Shown here: one piece after another, positions 50,801 to 54,290 of the stretch
Position numbering within the stretch: the first letter of the stretch is position 1
Layout: each line of letters opens with the position of its first letter
Source of the DNA: Neoarius graeffei
Taxonomy: Eukaryota; Chordata; Actinopteri; Siluriformes; Ariidae
Assembly: GCF_027579695.1 (NCBI RefSeq)
Contig: NC_083587.1
Span: forward strand, 43,380,232-43,444,231
Reading direction: 5' to 3'
DNA length: 64,000 nucleotides
Translations under genes and position numbers: made by a program
Notes under the pieces: model-generated
Databases searched by the model: none
What the model was told of the DNA's origin: nothing
What the model saw: the letters and a program-made list of their open reading frames with translations, nothing else

Positions 50801-52016
50801 GCATTGATGAACTGCTCGATCAGTTAGGCATGGCTCACTTTTACTCGACACTGGATTTGACAGAGGATGGAGATACTATCCACAACATTGGCAGATCCCC
50901 TTGACTCCATTATCCTGTGAGAAAATAACCTTTTCCACTCCATTTGGCTTACACCAATTTGTCACCCTTCCTTTTGGGTTGTTTGGGGCTCCAACAATGT
51001 TTCATTGTCTCATGGACCAAATTCTCCACCCCCACAATGTGTATGCAGCGGCCTACTTGGATGATGATATAATCATTTATAGTAATGATTGGGAGCGGCA
51101 CCTACAACATCTGAGGGCGGTTCTGAAGTTGCTGTGGTGCACTGGGCTCATAGCAAACCCAAAGAAGTGTGCAATTGGACAAGTGGAAGTACAGTATCTG
51201 GGCTTCCACTTGGGTCATGGGCAGGTGCATCCCCAAATTGATAAGTCTGCAGTGACTGTGGCCTGCCCGAGACCCAAGACCAAAAAGGGTCCTGGGGCTG
51301 GCTATTATAGGCAGTTTGATGCCTAACTTTTCAGACATCACCAGCCTGCTGACTGACCTCACTATAAAGGGGGCGCCAGATCCAGTCCAGTGGACGGAGC
51401 CATGCGAACAGCCTTTTGCTCAGGTAAAGGTGGTTTTGTGTGGGGGCCCACTGTTGCATTCTCCTGACTTTTCTCCCCCTTTTGTTTAACAGACCGATGT
51501 GTTGAACAGAGGGCTGGGGGCTGTTTTGTCCCAGGTGGCGGGGGGGTAGGAGCACCTGGTGCTGTACATCAGCCACAAGCTCTCCATGCAAGAGTTGAAG
51601 TACAGCACAATAGAGGAGGAGTGTCTGGCCATCAAGTGGGCAGTCCTCACTGTCCGCTACTACCTGCTAGGACGCCCATTCACTCTCTGTTCCAACCATG
51701 CCCTGCCCCAGTGGCTCCACCACATGAAGGATGCCAACAAGCAGATCATTTGTTGGTATCTGGCCCCTCAGCCCTTTAAATTCAAGGTGGTCCACAGGCC
51801 AGGGGCACAGATGGTGGTGGTGGAGGGTGTCCAGCTGCAGGCCGGACGGCTCCATGGCCTGAGTCGGGCGGTGGGGGTAATGTGGCAGCAGGGGTGTGGT
51901 TGAGCATCAGCTGTGAATGGTGAGGAGGCAGGTTGAACCAGCAGGTAACGTGATAAGGTGCACCTGTGTCAAATTACTGGCTGTCTATTAACCTGTGTCT
52001 CTTGCAGACAGTCAGG

Positions 52017-52060
<44 letters not shown>

Positions 52061-53873
52061 ATGACACCCCATCACGTGAATATTTAGTGTGTCTGTGTCA
52101 TGAAAAGTGTGCCAATAAAACGAACTCACCTGTTCTGAAGCCTGCTTCGTGTTCCTCTGTTTCCCAAGTTAGAAAGTTGTTACAATGGCCCATATGTTAT
52201 TTCATAATTTTGATGTCTTCAGTATTGTTCTACAATATAGAAAAAAGTCAAAATACAGAAAATCCTATGAATGAGTAGCTGTGTCCAAACTTTTGACTGA
52301 TACTGTATACGTCTATCCATCAGTCATAACCTCTTATCCTGTGTAGGGTCACAGGCAAGCTGGAGCCTATCCCAGCTGACTATGGGTGAGAGGTGGGGTA
52401 CACCTTGGACAAGTCACCAGATCATTGCAGGGCTGATGCTGTACATAGACACAAACAACAATTCACACTCACATCCACACCTACAGTCAATTTAGAACCA
52501 CCAATTAACCTAACCTGCATGTCTTTGGACTGGGGGAAACTGGAGCACCCAGAGGAAACCCACAAAGACATGGGGAGAACATGCAAGCTCCACACAGAAA
52601 GGTCCCTGTTGACCACTAGGCTCAAACTCAGAACCTTCTTGCTGTGAGGCGATAGTGCTAACCACTACACCACTGTGCCACCCTGATACTGTATATATGG
52701 CCAAAATGAGTCAACCAGCTGCATAATATGAGGCTCTACCTTTACCCCTTTCTACTTTACACATTTAGTGATTTGCTTCCAGTGACTAATTCTCTGTCAC
52801 TTTTGGCTAATCCATCTATTGAAAACTTTCCAGCCCCAGTCAATGTTATTGCCACTAGTACCCAAACTCAGCATATTACCTCTTTATGGCTTCTCCATCA
52901 CTGTATTAGCAGGGTATATGTTTATCTGCATAATTGTGTTTTTTATACAATTAAAGCCCTGTGCACTCATATCCAAGTGTCTGCATTTGTGATCATTATT
53001 AAAATCTCACCATAAAATTAATTGATGGAGAACAGAAAATGTTTTTGTTGGAAGTTCTGTTGGTACTGGGAACATGAAAATAGAGTGTGTTATGTGCTTT
53101 AAAATCTATTTGTAAAAATCACTGGTGAAAATAATGAGAAGAAGAGTGGAGACTGTGACAATGAATGCAAAAGCAGGAACTTATACAAGATCCTGTTAAG
53201 ACCTGTTGACGGGACCAATTACTACCTTCAGAGTTTAGCAAGATCACTGTTATTCTTTATTATCCCTTATTAACCTCATATCTCTCTCTCTCAGTCATAC
53301 ATGTTGACTCCATGAGGGCAGTGCCTCTGAGGCAGTACCTCTATACTATGCTGGAAAGGACCGATGCTGGACAGGGCAGGTAAGCAGTCATTGAAACGGA
53401 GTGAGTGACTGGGATTATGCCCTTAATTCTCTCTGATGAGACTAATATAGCATACATAGAATACAAAGATAAAAGAAACTTAATTTGACAAATGTAGGTA
53501 GCAAAAACAATCAAAATTATTTCAAAACAAAATGCAATCCCACAGAAAGTGTTTTTTCCCTTTCCCCACTTACCACTTAGGTTAAAGTTCACTGTGGTCA
53601 GTGAGCCGTTGAATGAAGAAAATGAATGTGTGGATGTTGGTCATGCCTACTTGGACTTGCAGGAATTACTTCTTAGAGGGAATGATGTAACTGAAAGCCA
53701 AATTGATAGTAAGTGCCCTTTTAAAATTATATTGAAGGTATGACTGTATCATCCTCATAAATTCATTTTGAGTTTTGTTTCTCTCAGTTGTCAGAATGGA
53801 TGGTGATCAGGAGGTGGTGGGGAGGCTGAGAGTGTCTTTAGAGGCTGCACAAGCTTTAACCAGAATCTCATGA
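2052..53873 (+). CDS. rpgrip1: rpgrip1 (RPGR-interacting protein 1 family), 3' part, 18 exons
   Basis: Exons: 2052-2157, 2396-2419, 19459-19605, 19754-19827, 20126-20313, 20406-20512, 20605-20655, 20774-20953, 21056-21173, 21316-21828, 24797-24960, 27738-27965, 28075-28135, 28224-28318, 28581-28770, 53295-53379, 53581-53708, 53788-53873. All borders are AG/GT and phases agree over 847 codons to TGA. The order is coiled coil (residues 1-332 of this part), C2 domain (about 345-520), acidic/Ser-Asp linker and C-terminal RPGR-interacting domain (686-847). Family members are known as scaffolds of the photoreceptor connecting cilium or ciliary transition zone that bind [50 protein letters not shown] and the closing GRLRVSL fit RPGRIP1 better than RPGRIP1L. 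The first exon opens in mid-codon, so the 5' end is outside. The central C2 domain was not found. Family assignment is firm; the paralogue is likely. Confidence 0.85.
2396..2419 (+). CDS. rpgrip1: rpgrip1 24-nt microexon
   Basis: Eight codons (AYEAQLEE) between a pyrimidine-rich tract ending ATGAG and GTGAGT. It is phase 0 at both ends, so it can be included or skipped without a frame change. The heptad-like composition suits the surrounding coiled coil. A shorter acceptor 9 bases downstream is also possible. Confidence 0.6.
2435..2752 (-). mobile_element. tRNA-like SINE copy, diverged, - strand
   Basis: The reverse complement matches the body of the SINE at 17357-17735 (CCCACAGTCCAAAGACATG and related blocks). 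Its 3' tail is (CATC)n at 2448-2460. The tRNA-like head is missing because a Tc1-like element adjoins at 2753. Confidence 0.7.
2753..4680 (-). mobile_element. Tc1-like transposon with Kolobok-type insertion
   Basis: Inverted ends CAGTGCCTTGCAAAAGTATT and the complement at 4660-4680, with TA on the left. The - strand frame 3580-3077 gives transposase pieces: the paired-type HTH part ([20 protein letters not shown]), then an internal deletion, then the C-terminal [12 protein letters not shown]. Without the DDE core it cannot be active. The element at 3874-4551 is inserted near its right end. Confidence 0.8.
3874..4551 (-). mobile_element. Kolobok-like element with THAP exon
   Basis: Flanked by TTAA at 3870-3873 and 4552-4555, with inverted ends starting AGTGCATATC. 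A - strand frame from the ATG near 4215 reads [12 protein letters not shown]...[13 protein letters not shown], the first half of a C2CH THAP zinc finger. THAP domains and TTAA duplications are known for the Kolobok superfamily. No catalytic region is present, so it is non-autonomous. Confidence 0.7.
4677..4711. repeat. (TG)n microsatellite
   Basis: TG repeat directly at the outer end of the Tc1-like element, where the terminal CTG probably seeded the expansion. Confidence 0.9.
5960..7207. mobile_element. DNA transposon inside the L2 element
   Basis: Inverted ends CATAACTACGTCATCACTTG (from 5969) and the near complement ending about 7203 (GATGATGTAGTTATG), extended by the TGCATTATGG-type sequence. 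A + frame from 6042 ([36 protein letters not shown]) has a weak SAP-like look. A - strand frame at 6858-6637 is unrecognised. Superfamily unknown. Confidence 0.55.
6274..6472. mobile_element. Small inverted-terminal-repeat element
   Basis: GGATCACGAAGCAATCTCAG at 6276 is repeated inverted near 6445-6470 (CTAAGATTGTTTCGTGATCC). About 200 bp, AT-rich, no coding sequence. It is nested inside the element at 5960-7207. Confidence 0.6.
8715..8978 (+). mobile_element. LINE 3' end fragment
   Basis: Ends in the typical CCCCTCTGGGGACAATAAAG tail with (TACTC)n. Upstream residues [16 protein letters not shown] resemble the last residues of fish LINE ORF2 proteins. It is 5'-truncated. Confidence 0.65.
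9172..9484 (+). repeat. 5' LTR of the Gmr1-type element
   Basis: Runs from TGTGGCAG to TTCTACA. It contains TATAAAAG at 9302-9309 as a likely core promoter and AATAAA near 9411. The 3' copy at 13135-13356 repeats all but the first 80 or so bases. Confidence 0.85.
9531..10397 (+). pseudogene. Gmr1-type gag with SCAN-like region
   Basis: The frame opens at ATG 9531, has a TAG at 9657-9659 (a Gln position by context) and continues to about 10395. The part from about 9980 to 10210 ([35 protein letters not shown]) resembles the SCAN domain of vertebrate zinc-finger proteins. SCAN is known to derive from the capsid of Gmr1-like retrotransposons. Gag would form the capsid of the element's particle. 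Confidence 0.8.
10400..10951 (+). pseudogene. Gmr1-type zinc knuckle and protease
   Basis: [14 protein letters not shown] at about 10442-10483 is a CCHC nucleocapsid knuckle. [13 protein letters not shown] from about 10592 is the aspartic protease active site (DSG). IILGTDWP near 10800 is the second protease motif. Confidence 0.85.
10960..12250 (+). pseudogene. Gmr1-type integrase
   Basis: The zinc-binding H2C2 region ([30 protein letters not shown]) lies at about 11220-11355, and the core has [10 protein letters not shown] and the [15 protein letters not shown] stretch near 11700. The end resembles a chromatin/target-binding tail ([14 protein letters not shown]) that runs on into RT. Broken by TGA at 11457, a frameshift near 11620 and TAG near 12125. 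Confidence 0.85.
12251..13137 (+). pseudogene. Gmr1-type reverse transcriptase, truncated
   Basis: Motifs in order: [34 protein letters not shown], a one-base loss at about 12660, then [39 protein letters not shown] and the catalytic YLDD at 12928-12939. It ends after RYLGFHL where a deletion fuses it to the LTR. No RNase H remains. Confidence 0.88.
13135..13356 (+). repeat. Truncated 3' LTR of the Gmr1-type element
   Basis: Matches 9251-9481 of the 5' LTR with small differences, including loss of CTCTCTCCC. It starts at CCTGATG, a short homology shared with pol at the deletion joint. Confidence 0.85.
14151..14670. other. No recognised gene
   Basis: A poly(A) run at 14224-14237 and a small perfect hairpin GTTGGTGCA/TGCACCAAC at 14355-14377. 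No coding frame or named element could be supported. Confidence 0.5.
14680..15480 (-). mobile_element. Tc1-like transposon relic
   Basis: On the - strand it retains transposase segments that parallel 25181-26799, such as the region complementary to GGGTCATTGTCCTGCTGGAA and the HDGC-like block around 15040-15110. Ends are not clear. Several insertions, including poly(T) at 15151-15164. Confidence 0.7.
16114..16419 (+). mobile_element. SINE-type repeat (CACAGTGAAATTC family)
   Basis: Begins with (GAA)n, then TCACATGCACACTCAAGCAC, CTGCATTTAACCC and the block GTGCCTTGCTCAAGGGCAC. A second, shorter copy is at 54100-54290. Non-coding. Confidence 0.7.
17235..18162. mobile_element. Tc1/mariner-type MITE (CACTATCGTTCAAAAG ends)
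   Basis: Inverted ends CACTATCGTTCAAAAGTTTG and its near complement ending 18162, flanked by TA at 17233-17234 and 18163-18164. It carries a SINE at 17357-17735. No coding sequence. Confidence 0.85.
17357..17735 (+). mobile_element. tRNA-like SINE, complete copy
   Basis: Flanked by the 14-bp direct repeat AGACATTTTTCTGG at 17343-17356 and 17736-17749. The head has TAGTGGTTAGCGC (A-box-like) and GGTTCGAGCCC (B box), so it is probably transcribed by RNA polymerase III. The tail is (GATGA)n. Other copies: 2435, 18384, 22123, 26858, 52310. Confidence 0.85.
18384..18756 (+). mobile_element. tRNA-like SINE copy
   Basis: Flanked by GATATGCTGTCTGTA (18369-18383) and GATATGTTGTCTGTA (18757-18771). 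It has the same A- and B-box head (GGTTCGAGCCC) and a (GGAT)n tail. Confidence 0.85.
18843..19112. repeat. Inverted repeat at the edge of a Tc1-like end
   Basis: GCATGCCCACTTTTTATGGC near 18845 recurs inverted near 19090-19110, with AATAATTATGA/TCATAATTATT inside. The spacer is about 120 bp. It looks like two abutting transposon ends. Confidence 0.55.
19459..19605 (+). CDS. rpgrip1: rpgrip1 coiled-coil exon
   Basis: 49 codons, phase 0 to 0, after ACCATAG and before GTACTG. It is rich in Gln, Leu, Glu and Lys ([17 protein letters not shown]). It matches the coiled-coil segment that follows the KFxxL exon in the family. Confidence 0.85.
19754..19827 (+). CDS. rpgrip1: rpgrip1 coiled-coil exon
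   Basis: Encodes [20 protein letters not shown], close to the LQ(D/E)RINDLEKERELLKENYD segment known in RPGRIP1L. It ends in a split Arg codon completed by the next exon. Confidence 0.85.
19879..19930. repeat. (TA)n microsatellite in an rpgrip1 intron
   Basis: About 26 TA units, 50 bp after the exon ending at 19827. Confidence 0.95.
20126..20313 (+). CDS. rpgrip1: rpgrip1 coiled-coil exon, highly charged
   Basis: 62 codons of Glu/Lys/Arg-rich coiled coil ([19 protein letters not shown]) between CCCATAG and GTAAGC, with split codons at both ends that match the neighbours. Confidence 0.82.
20406..20512 (+). CDS. rpgrip1: rpgrip1 coiled-coil exon
   Basis: 35 codons ([20 protein letters not shown]) between TTTAG and GTAAAA. 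The first two bases complete an Ala codon begun in the previous exon. Confidence 0.82.
20605..20655 (+). CDS. rpgrip1: rpgrip1 17-codon exon
   Basis: Encodes [17 protein letters not shown], comparable with the (I/V)xADELSEALLLIK stretch of RPGRIP1L. Phase 0 at both ends, with a strong pyrimidine tract upstream. Confidence 0.85.
20774..20953 (+). CDS. rpgrip1: rpgrip1 coiled-coil exon
   Basis: 60 codons, phase 0 to 0. [20 protein letters not shown] followed by [14 protein letters not shown] is one of the best-conserved coiled-coil stretches of the family. Confidence 0.9.
20954..21055 (+). repeat. rpgrip1: 102-bp intron mostly made of (CA)n and (AAT)n
   Basis: After GTAACTAAATA come about 10 CA units, then about 14 AAT/ATA units, then the branch and acceptor region ending CCAG. 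It is the shortest intron but one of the gene. Confidence 0.9.
21056..21173 (+). CDS. rpgrip1: rpgrip1 end-of-coiled-coil exon
   Basis: 39 codons ([20 protein letters not shown]). The upstream intron is only 102 bp and is mostly microsatellite. It ends with the first base of an Ala codon completed at 21316. Confidence 0.85.
21316..21828 (+). CDS. rpgrip1: rpgrip1 large exon with N-terminal C2 domain
   Basis: 170 codons. [15 protein letters not shown] closes the coiled coil. The C2 core follows: [42 protein letters not shown] and VEVHQALGG. The order and spacing match C2-N of RPGRIP1. Family C2-N domains are generally not thought to bind calcium, and no Asp pentad is obvious here. Ends NITG with a split Gly codon. 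Confidence 0.93.
22123..22485 (+). mobile_element. tRNA-like SINE copy
   Basis: Flanked by ACCTAACCGTTA (22111-22122) and ACCTAACCATTA (22486-22497). Same family as 17357-17735. Confidence 0.85.
22548..22667. repeat. Palindromic element (hairpin, 56-bp arms)
   Basis: Arms 22548-22603 and 22612-22667 are near-perfect inverted copies with an 8-bp loop. A third, single arm is at about 23531-23605, so this is a mobile or duplicated hairpin unit. Confidence 0.8.
22870..24540 (+). mobile_element. Ty3/gypsy LTR, gag and protease relic
   Basis: After an LTR-like stretch (about 22880-23500), a gag region at 23640-24400 reads [36 protein letters not shown] and [11 protein letters not shown], typical of fish gypsy gag. 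At about 24445-24530 [14 protein letters not shown] is a degraded protease site. Several frameshifts. It interrupts the intron between the two C2 exons. Confidence 0.65.
24541..24796. other. Intron end, no recognised element
   Basis: AT-rich sequence with the poly(T) acceptor tract of the exon at 24797. Confidence 0.6.
24797..24960 (+). CDS. rpgrip1: rpgrip1 exon closing the N-terminal C2 domain
   Basis: Encodes [20 protein letters not shown], the last C2 strand (compare the VLEYWMRL type of motif in RPGRIP1), then a diverged 30-residue tail. It ends in phase 0, which joins the exon at 27738 in frame. Confidence 0.88.
25181..26799 (-). mobile_element. Nearly full-length Tc1-like transposon
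   Basis: Inverted ends CAGTGCCTTGAAAAAAGTAT and complement, with TA on the left and a TG-rich run on the right. It encodes the transposase at 26182-25400. The 1.6-kb length is normal for Tc1-like elements. Confidence 0.9.
25400..26182 (-). pseudogene. Tc1-like transposase, DDE core intact, N-terminus broken
   Basis: 260 residues covering the second HTH ([16 protein letters not shown]) and the DDE catalytic core: [13 protein letters not shown] (first D), NNDPKHTA (second D) and [15 protein letters not shown] (E). The C-terminal [12 protein letters not shown] is the usual end. The first 80 or so residues lie at 26420-26183 ([25 protein letters not shown]) in another frame, so a frameshift near 26340 separates start and core. 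Cut-and-paste transposase by family. Confidence 0.9.
26811..26850. repeat. (TA)n microsatellite
   Basis: About 20 units between the Tc1-like end and the next SINE. Confidence 0.9.
26851..27194 (+). mobile_element. tRNA-like SINE copy with internal changes
   Basis: The A-box region is deleted (GTGGTGTAGGTCCGGGTTC). TGTGCGGAGTTTGCATGT is tandemly duplicated at about 26906-26941. The tail is (GATGA). Confidence 0.8.
27196..27243. repeat. (AC)n microsatellite
   Basis: About 24 AC units directly after the SINE tail. Confidence 0.95.
27283..27450 (+). mobile_element. SINE with tRNA-like head and L2-like tail
   Basis: The head GGCCTAATGGTTAGAG resembles a tRNA A box. The tail TACATCACTCTGGATAAGAC, then ATAAATGCCATAAATGTAATG is the same kind as the L2 tail at 4783-4835. 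Shared tails are known to let such SINEs use L2 machinery. Confidence 0.65.
27738..27965 (+). CDS. rpgrip1: rpgrip1 linker exon, Pro/Ser rich
   Basis: 76 codons, phase 0 to 0, low complexity ([16 protein letters not shown]) and not C2-like. It falls where mammalian RPGRIP1 has its central C2 domain and linker. Support comes from the open frame and good splice sites rather than from similarity. Confidence 0.7.
28075..28135 (+). CDS. rpgrip1: rpgrip1 short charged linker exon
   Basis: 20 codons ([20 protein letters not shown]) plus one base of the next codon, between GGCAG and GTAAGA. The acidic/basic composition is usual for this linker. Confidence 0.7.
28224..28318 (+). CDS. rpgrip1: rpgrip1 linker exon with TSDSDVIIP motif
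   Basis: Encodes [20 protein letters not shown]. The (T/S)DSD(D/V)VI(V/I)P motif occurs at this position in RPGRIP1 and RPGRIP1L, shortly before the C-terminal domain, which confirms the order. Confidence 0.88.
28581..28770 (+). CDS. rpgrip1: rpgrip1 RPGR-interacting domain, first exon
   Basis: 63 codons. [25 protein letters not shown] and [20 protein letters not shown] are the first strands of the C2-like RPGR-interacting domain. The split Val codon is completed 24.5 kb downstream at 53295. Confidence 0.93.
28808..29885. mobile_element. Palindrome plus possible Crypton-like relic
   Basis: 28808-28944 is a near-perfect hairpin with about 60-bp arms (AATATTGGCTGGC...GCCAGCCAATATT). Downstream, a - strand frame at 29742-29491 reads [20 protein letters not shown] and KNIATDI, which weakly resembles the N-terminal part of tyrosine-recombinase (Crypton/ZMYM-type) proteins. 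Whether the hairpin and frame belong together is an inference. Confidence 0.4.
30199..30480 (+). mobile_element. Tc1-like transposon end
   Basis: Begins with a CCAACCCCGATTCCAACACA-type end and AAATAAAAACAGAATGCAATG, then runs to ACACCTGTTTGGAACATTC. Truncated by the insertion at 30482. Related - strand material is at 32390-32700. Confidence 0.65.
30482..32364 (-). mobile_element. Tc1-like transposon with nested LINE tail
   Basis: Inverted ends CAGTGGTGCTTGAAAGTTTG and complement, flanked by TA (30480-30481, 32365-32366). The - strand has broken transposase pieces at 31725-31540 and 31375-31151 ([29 protein letters not shown]). A GATTAGATAAAACTTTATTG-type retroposon tail is inserted at about 30530-30813. 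Confidence 0.88.
30530..30813 (-). mobile_element. Retroposon fragment inside the Tc1-like element
   Basis: TTTATTGATCCCTTTGGGAG is a common fish LINE/SINE 3' end motif. The purine-rich middle is unassigned. It splits the left arm of the Tc1-like element. Confidence 0.55.
32390..32710 (-). mobile_element. Tc1-like transposase N-terminal relic
   Basis: The reverse complement matches the N-terminal coding region and 5' leader of the family at 30199 (CACTTTGTGAAAAACTGC, AACAATTTTCCTCAATGCAC). It lies inverted to 30199-30480. Confidence 0.6.
32984..33049. repeat. (TA)n(GA)n microsatellite inside an LTR
   Basis: TA tract then GA tract. The LTR at 51881-52184 has a GA tract at the equivalent place. 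Confidence 0.9.
34732..35434. mobile_element. DNA transposon with TGGCCCTTTTCCACTACC ends
   Basis: Ends TGGCCCTTTTCCACTACC and the complement of TGCCGCTTTTCCACTACC, flanked by TAT (34729-34731, 35435-35437). Both ends are filled with short CAGCTC/GAGCTG-type repeats. It sits in the protease-integrase linker of the LTR element. No transposase. Confidence 0.75.
35550..37735 (-). mobile_element. GIY-YIG (Penelope-like) retroelement 3' part, split
   Basis: A - strand frame at 37635-37350 reads [34 protein letters not shown] and EKPSL, typical of the endonuclease end of fish retroelements with a GIY-YIG domain. The 3' region with CATCCAAGAGGCTTCATCAG is at 35600-35640. The element at 35891-37349 lies between the halves. 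Confidence 0.6.
35891..37349. mobile_element. Harbinger-like element A (inverted pair, left)
   Basis: Ends GGCTACATCCACACGACAAC and the complement of GGCCCTGTCCACACGGCAAC, next to TAA and TTA. It contains two tandem copies of a block with AATATGGCGGCGAGGATGAC, a (TC)n and an (AAT)n tract. About 1.46 kb, no coding frame. It is nearly the exact reverse complement of 38440-39889. Confidence 0.75.
37350..38439. other. Spacer between the inverted elements
   Basis: The first 385 bases are the Penelope-like fragment. The rest has (CATC)n at 37856-37895 and nothing I recognise. It would be the loop of a giant hairpin. Confidence 0.6.
38440..39889. mobile_element. Harbinger-like element B (inverted pair, right)
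   Basis: Ends GGCCCTGTCCACACGGCAAC and the complement of GGCTACATCCACACGACAAC, flanked by TTA on both sides (38437-38439, 39890-39892). A 3-bp TTA/TAA duplication is known for PIF/Harbinger elements. No transposase, so non-autonomous. Confidence 0.8.
40375..41631 (+). pseudogene. Gmr1-type integrase and start of RT
   Basis: [16 protein letters not shown] zinc-binding end, [20 protein letters not shown] near 40520, target-binding tail and [19 protein letters not shown] near 41340, then the RT N-terminal region. Integrase again precedes RT. Frame broken in several places (stops near 40735, 41217). Confidence 0.8.
41976..42123 (+). pseudogene. THAP domain exon, internally shortened
   Basis: ATG at 41976; reads [32 protein letters not shown] then LCSDHFVGG and a GTAAGA donor. 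THAP C2CH residues (C, C, CxxH) are visible, but the segment with the conserved Trp-x-Pro before the last CxxH is missing. DNA-binding domain of a transposon protein by family. Confidence 0.7.
42179..42497. repeat. Ladder of palindromes
   Basis: Three 38-bp palindromes centred on GGATCC (42202-42239, one in the middle, 42437-42474) alternate with two about 80-bp imperfect palindromes beginning GGAGCCAACGTCCGAG. The outermost bases CTAGTTTACTGTAATTATG are inverted on the other side, so the whole 319 bp is also self-complementary. Confidence 0.9.
42697..42975 (+). pseudogene. THAP domain exon of the Kolobok-like element
   Basis: [18 protein letters not shown], then [31 protein letters not shown] and [16 protein letters not shown]. 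The order is that of a complete THAP zinc finger, but the second Cys (CVLGQC expected) is Tyr, so zinc binding is probably lost. A donor GTGAGT lies beyond a 21-bp T-rich insertion. Likely binds transposon ends by family. Confidence 0.8.
44729..46206 (+). mobile_element. hAT transposon 3 (inner)
   Basis: Ends TAGGGCTGTGCGAT and complement of CGGCACAGCCCTA, flanked by exact 8-bp GCGTGAAA at 44721-44728 and 46207-46214. About 1.48 kb with a transposase fragment in the middle and (ATT)n at 44851-44880. Confidence 0.92.
44940..45414 (+). pseudogene. hAT (ZBED-type) transposase fragment
   Basis: About 150 residues with a frameshift near 45170. [20 protein letters not shown], then [11 protein letters not shown] and FAHSWLRR...LPEHSLIT match the RNase H-like core of ZBED-type hAT transposases, in which the DNGxNI and CxxHxLNL motifs are typical. 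The first Asp motif reads ITTGANI here instead of TTDNGANI, so the catalytic Asp is gone. Confidence 0.8.
47155..47558. mobile_element. hAT-type MITE
   Basis: 404 bp; ends CACGGGCGCAGATA and complement of CAGGGGCGCAGATA, flanked by exact ATCATAAT (47147-47154, 47559-47566). It lies in the intron after the BED exon of hAT 1. Confidence 0.88.
48586..50415 (-). mobile_element. Tc1-like transposon with replaced interior
   Basis: Ends CAACCCCGATTCCAAAAAAG and complement, flanked by TA (48584-48585, 50416-50417). The - strand frame 49960-49514 encodes the transposase N-terminal half and first catalytic region ([45 protein letters not shown]). About 48650-49540 is unrelated AT-rich sequence in place of the C-terminal half. 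Confidence 0.88.
50661..51880 (+). pseudogene. Gmr1-type RT end and RNase H
   Basis: RT motifs [32 protein letters not shown] and [12 protein letters not shown] (an extra Asp codon next to the catalytic site). RNase H follows with [20 protein letters not shown] and [15 protein letters not shown] 14-base change near 50870 and a stop at 51547 break the frame. Confidence 0.82.
51881..52184 (+). repeat. 3' LTR of the split Gmr1-type element
   Basis: Starts TGTGGCAGCAGGGG and ends TTGTTACA. Contains (GA)n at 52020-52058 and AATAAA near 52115. It is similar to the LTRs at 32845 and 39982. Confidence 0.8.
52310..52683 (-). mobile_element. tRNA-like SINE copy, - strand
   Basis: Flanked by TGATACTGTATA at 52298-52309 and 52684-52695. 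The reverse complement matches 17357-17735, including the head with GGTTCTGAGTTTGAGCC near 52630. Confidence 0.85.
52696..53294. other. Intron sequence before the exon at 53295
   Basis: AT-rich, no repeat or gene recognised apart from a (TC)n acceptor tract. Confidence 0.6.
53295..53379 (+). CDS. rpgrip1: rpgrip1 RPGR-interacting domain, second exon
   Basis: Encodes [20 protein letters not shown] and RTDAGQG, matching the IxxDxxxxxxRRxFLxxML motif of the family. Borders are CTCAG and GTAAGC. Confidence 0.92.
53581..53708 (+). CDS. rpgrip1: rpgrip1 RPGR-interacting domain, third exon
   Basis: Encodes [20 protein letters not shown], then [11 protein letters not shown]. The LKFTVVS(D/E)P motif is close to invariant in RPGRIP1 proteins. 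Borders are CTTAG and GTAAGT. Confidence 0.94.
53788..53873 (+). CDS. rpgrip1: rpgrip1 last coding exon
   Basis: Encodes [28 protein letters not shown] and stop TGA. The G(R/K)L(R/K)V(S/T)(L/V)xA motif is the known C-terminal strand. The protein stops about 8 residues earlier than human RPGRIP1 as I remember it. Confidence 0.92.
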
Positions 53874-54014
53874 GAGTACCCCAACTAGGAAGACTGGAAA
53901 GAGAGAATGATAGACACAGAATGCAGAGCAAAAGGAAGAGGCCAGAAAAAGAGTAATGAATTGAGAATAAGAAATCCTAGTTGTTGATCTTGATTAATTT
54001 ATCTGAAAATCCTA

Positions 54015-54020
54015 AATAAA
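54015..54020 (+). promoter_or_regulatory. rpgrip1: Polyadenylation signal of rpgrip1
   Basis: AATAAA 142 bp after the stop codon gives a short 3' UTR of about 150-170 bp. No other canonical signal lies between the stop codon and this one. Confidence 0.6.
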
Positions 54021-54099
54021 TTCCTTGACAGTGATATCAATAACTGGTTGTTTGATACACAATGTGCAGTTTAAAGCTGTTGTAAGCGATATAGCCTAC

Positions 54100-54290
54100 A
54101 ATAGAAGAAGAAGAAACCTTTGTCACATGCACACTTCAAGCACAGTGAAATTCATCCTCTGCATTTAACCCACCTGAAGCAGTGAACACACGCGCACACA
54201 CACCCAGAGCCGTGGGCAGCCACACCACAGCACCCAGGGAGCAGTCAGGGGTTAGGTACCTTCCTCTAGGGCACCTCAGCTTAACATCCC
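54100..54290 (+). mobile_element. SINE-type repeat (CACAGTGAAATTC family), short copy
   Basis: Same order of blocks as 16114-16419: (GAA)n, CACATGCACACTTCAAGCAC, CTGCATTTAACCC, GGTTAGGTACCTT. Confidence 0.7.

Larger units (their letters stand above)
39982..52184 (+). mobile_element. Gmr1-type LTR retrotransposon split by a Kolobok element
   Basis: 5' LTR 39982 to about 40275; integrase 40375-41230; linker and RT start 41290-41631; rest of RT and RNase H 50661-51880; 3' LTR 51881-52184. The reading of RT continues across the insertion ([12 protein letters not shown] end at 41631, GVTEESHSD at 50661). Gag and protease are deleted. ATGGC is found next to both ends (39971-39975, 52185-52189), but TGTGTG intervenes on the left. 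Inactive. Confidence 0.8.
32722..52305. mobile_element. Tc1-like MITE whose two ends are 19 kb apart
   Basis: Left arm 32722-32840 (CATTACCAGTCAAAAGTCTG...) and right arm about 52190-52305 are inverted copies (about 115 bp) with TA at 32720-32721 and 52306-52307. All material between looks like later insertions. A related single arm is at 57304-57420. That both arms belong to one insertion is an inference. Confidence 0.6.
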
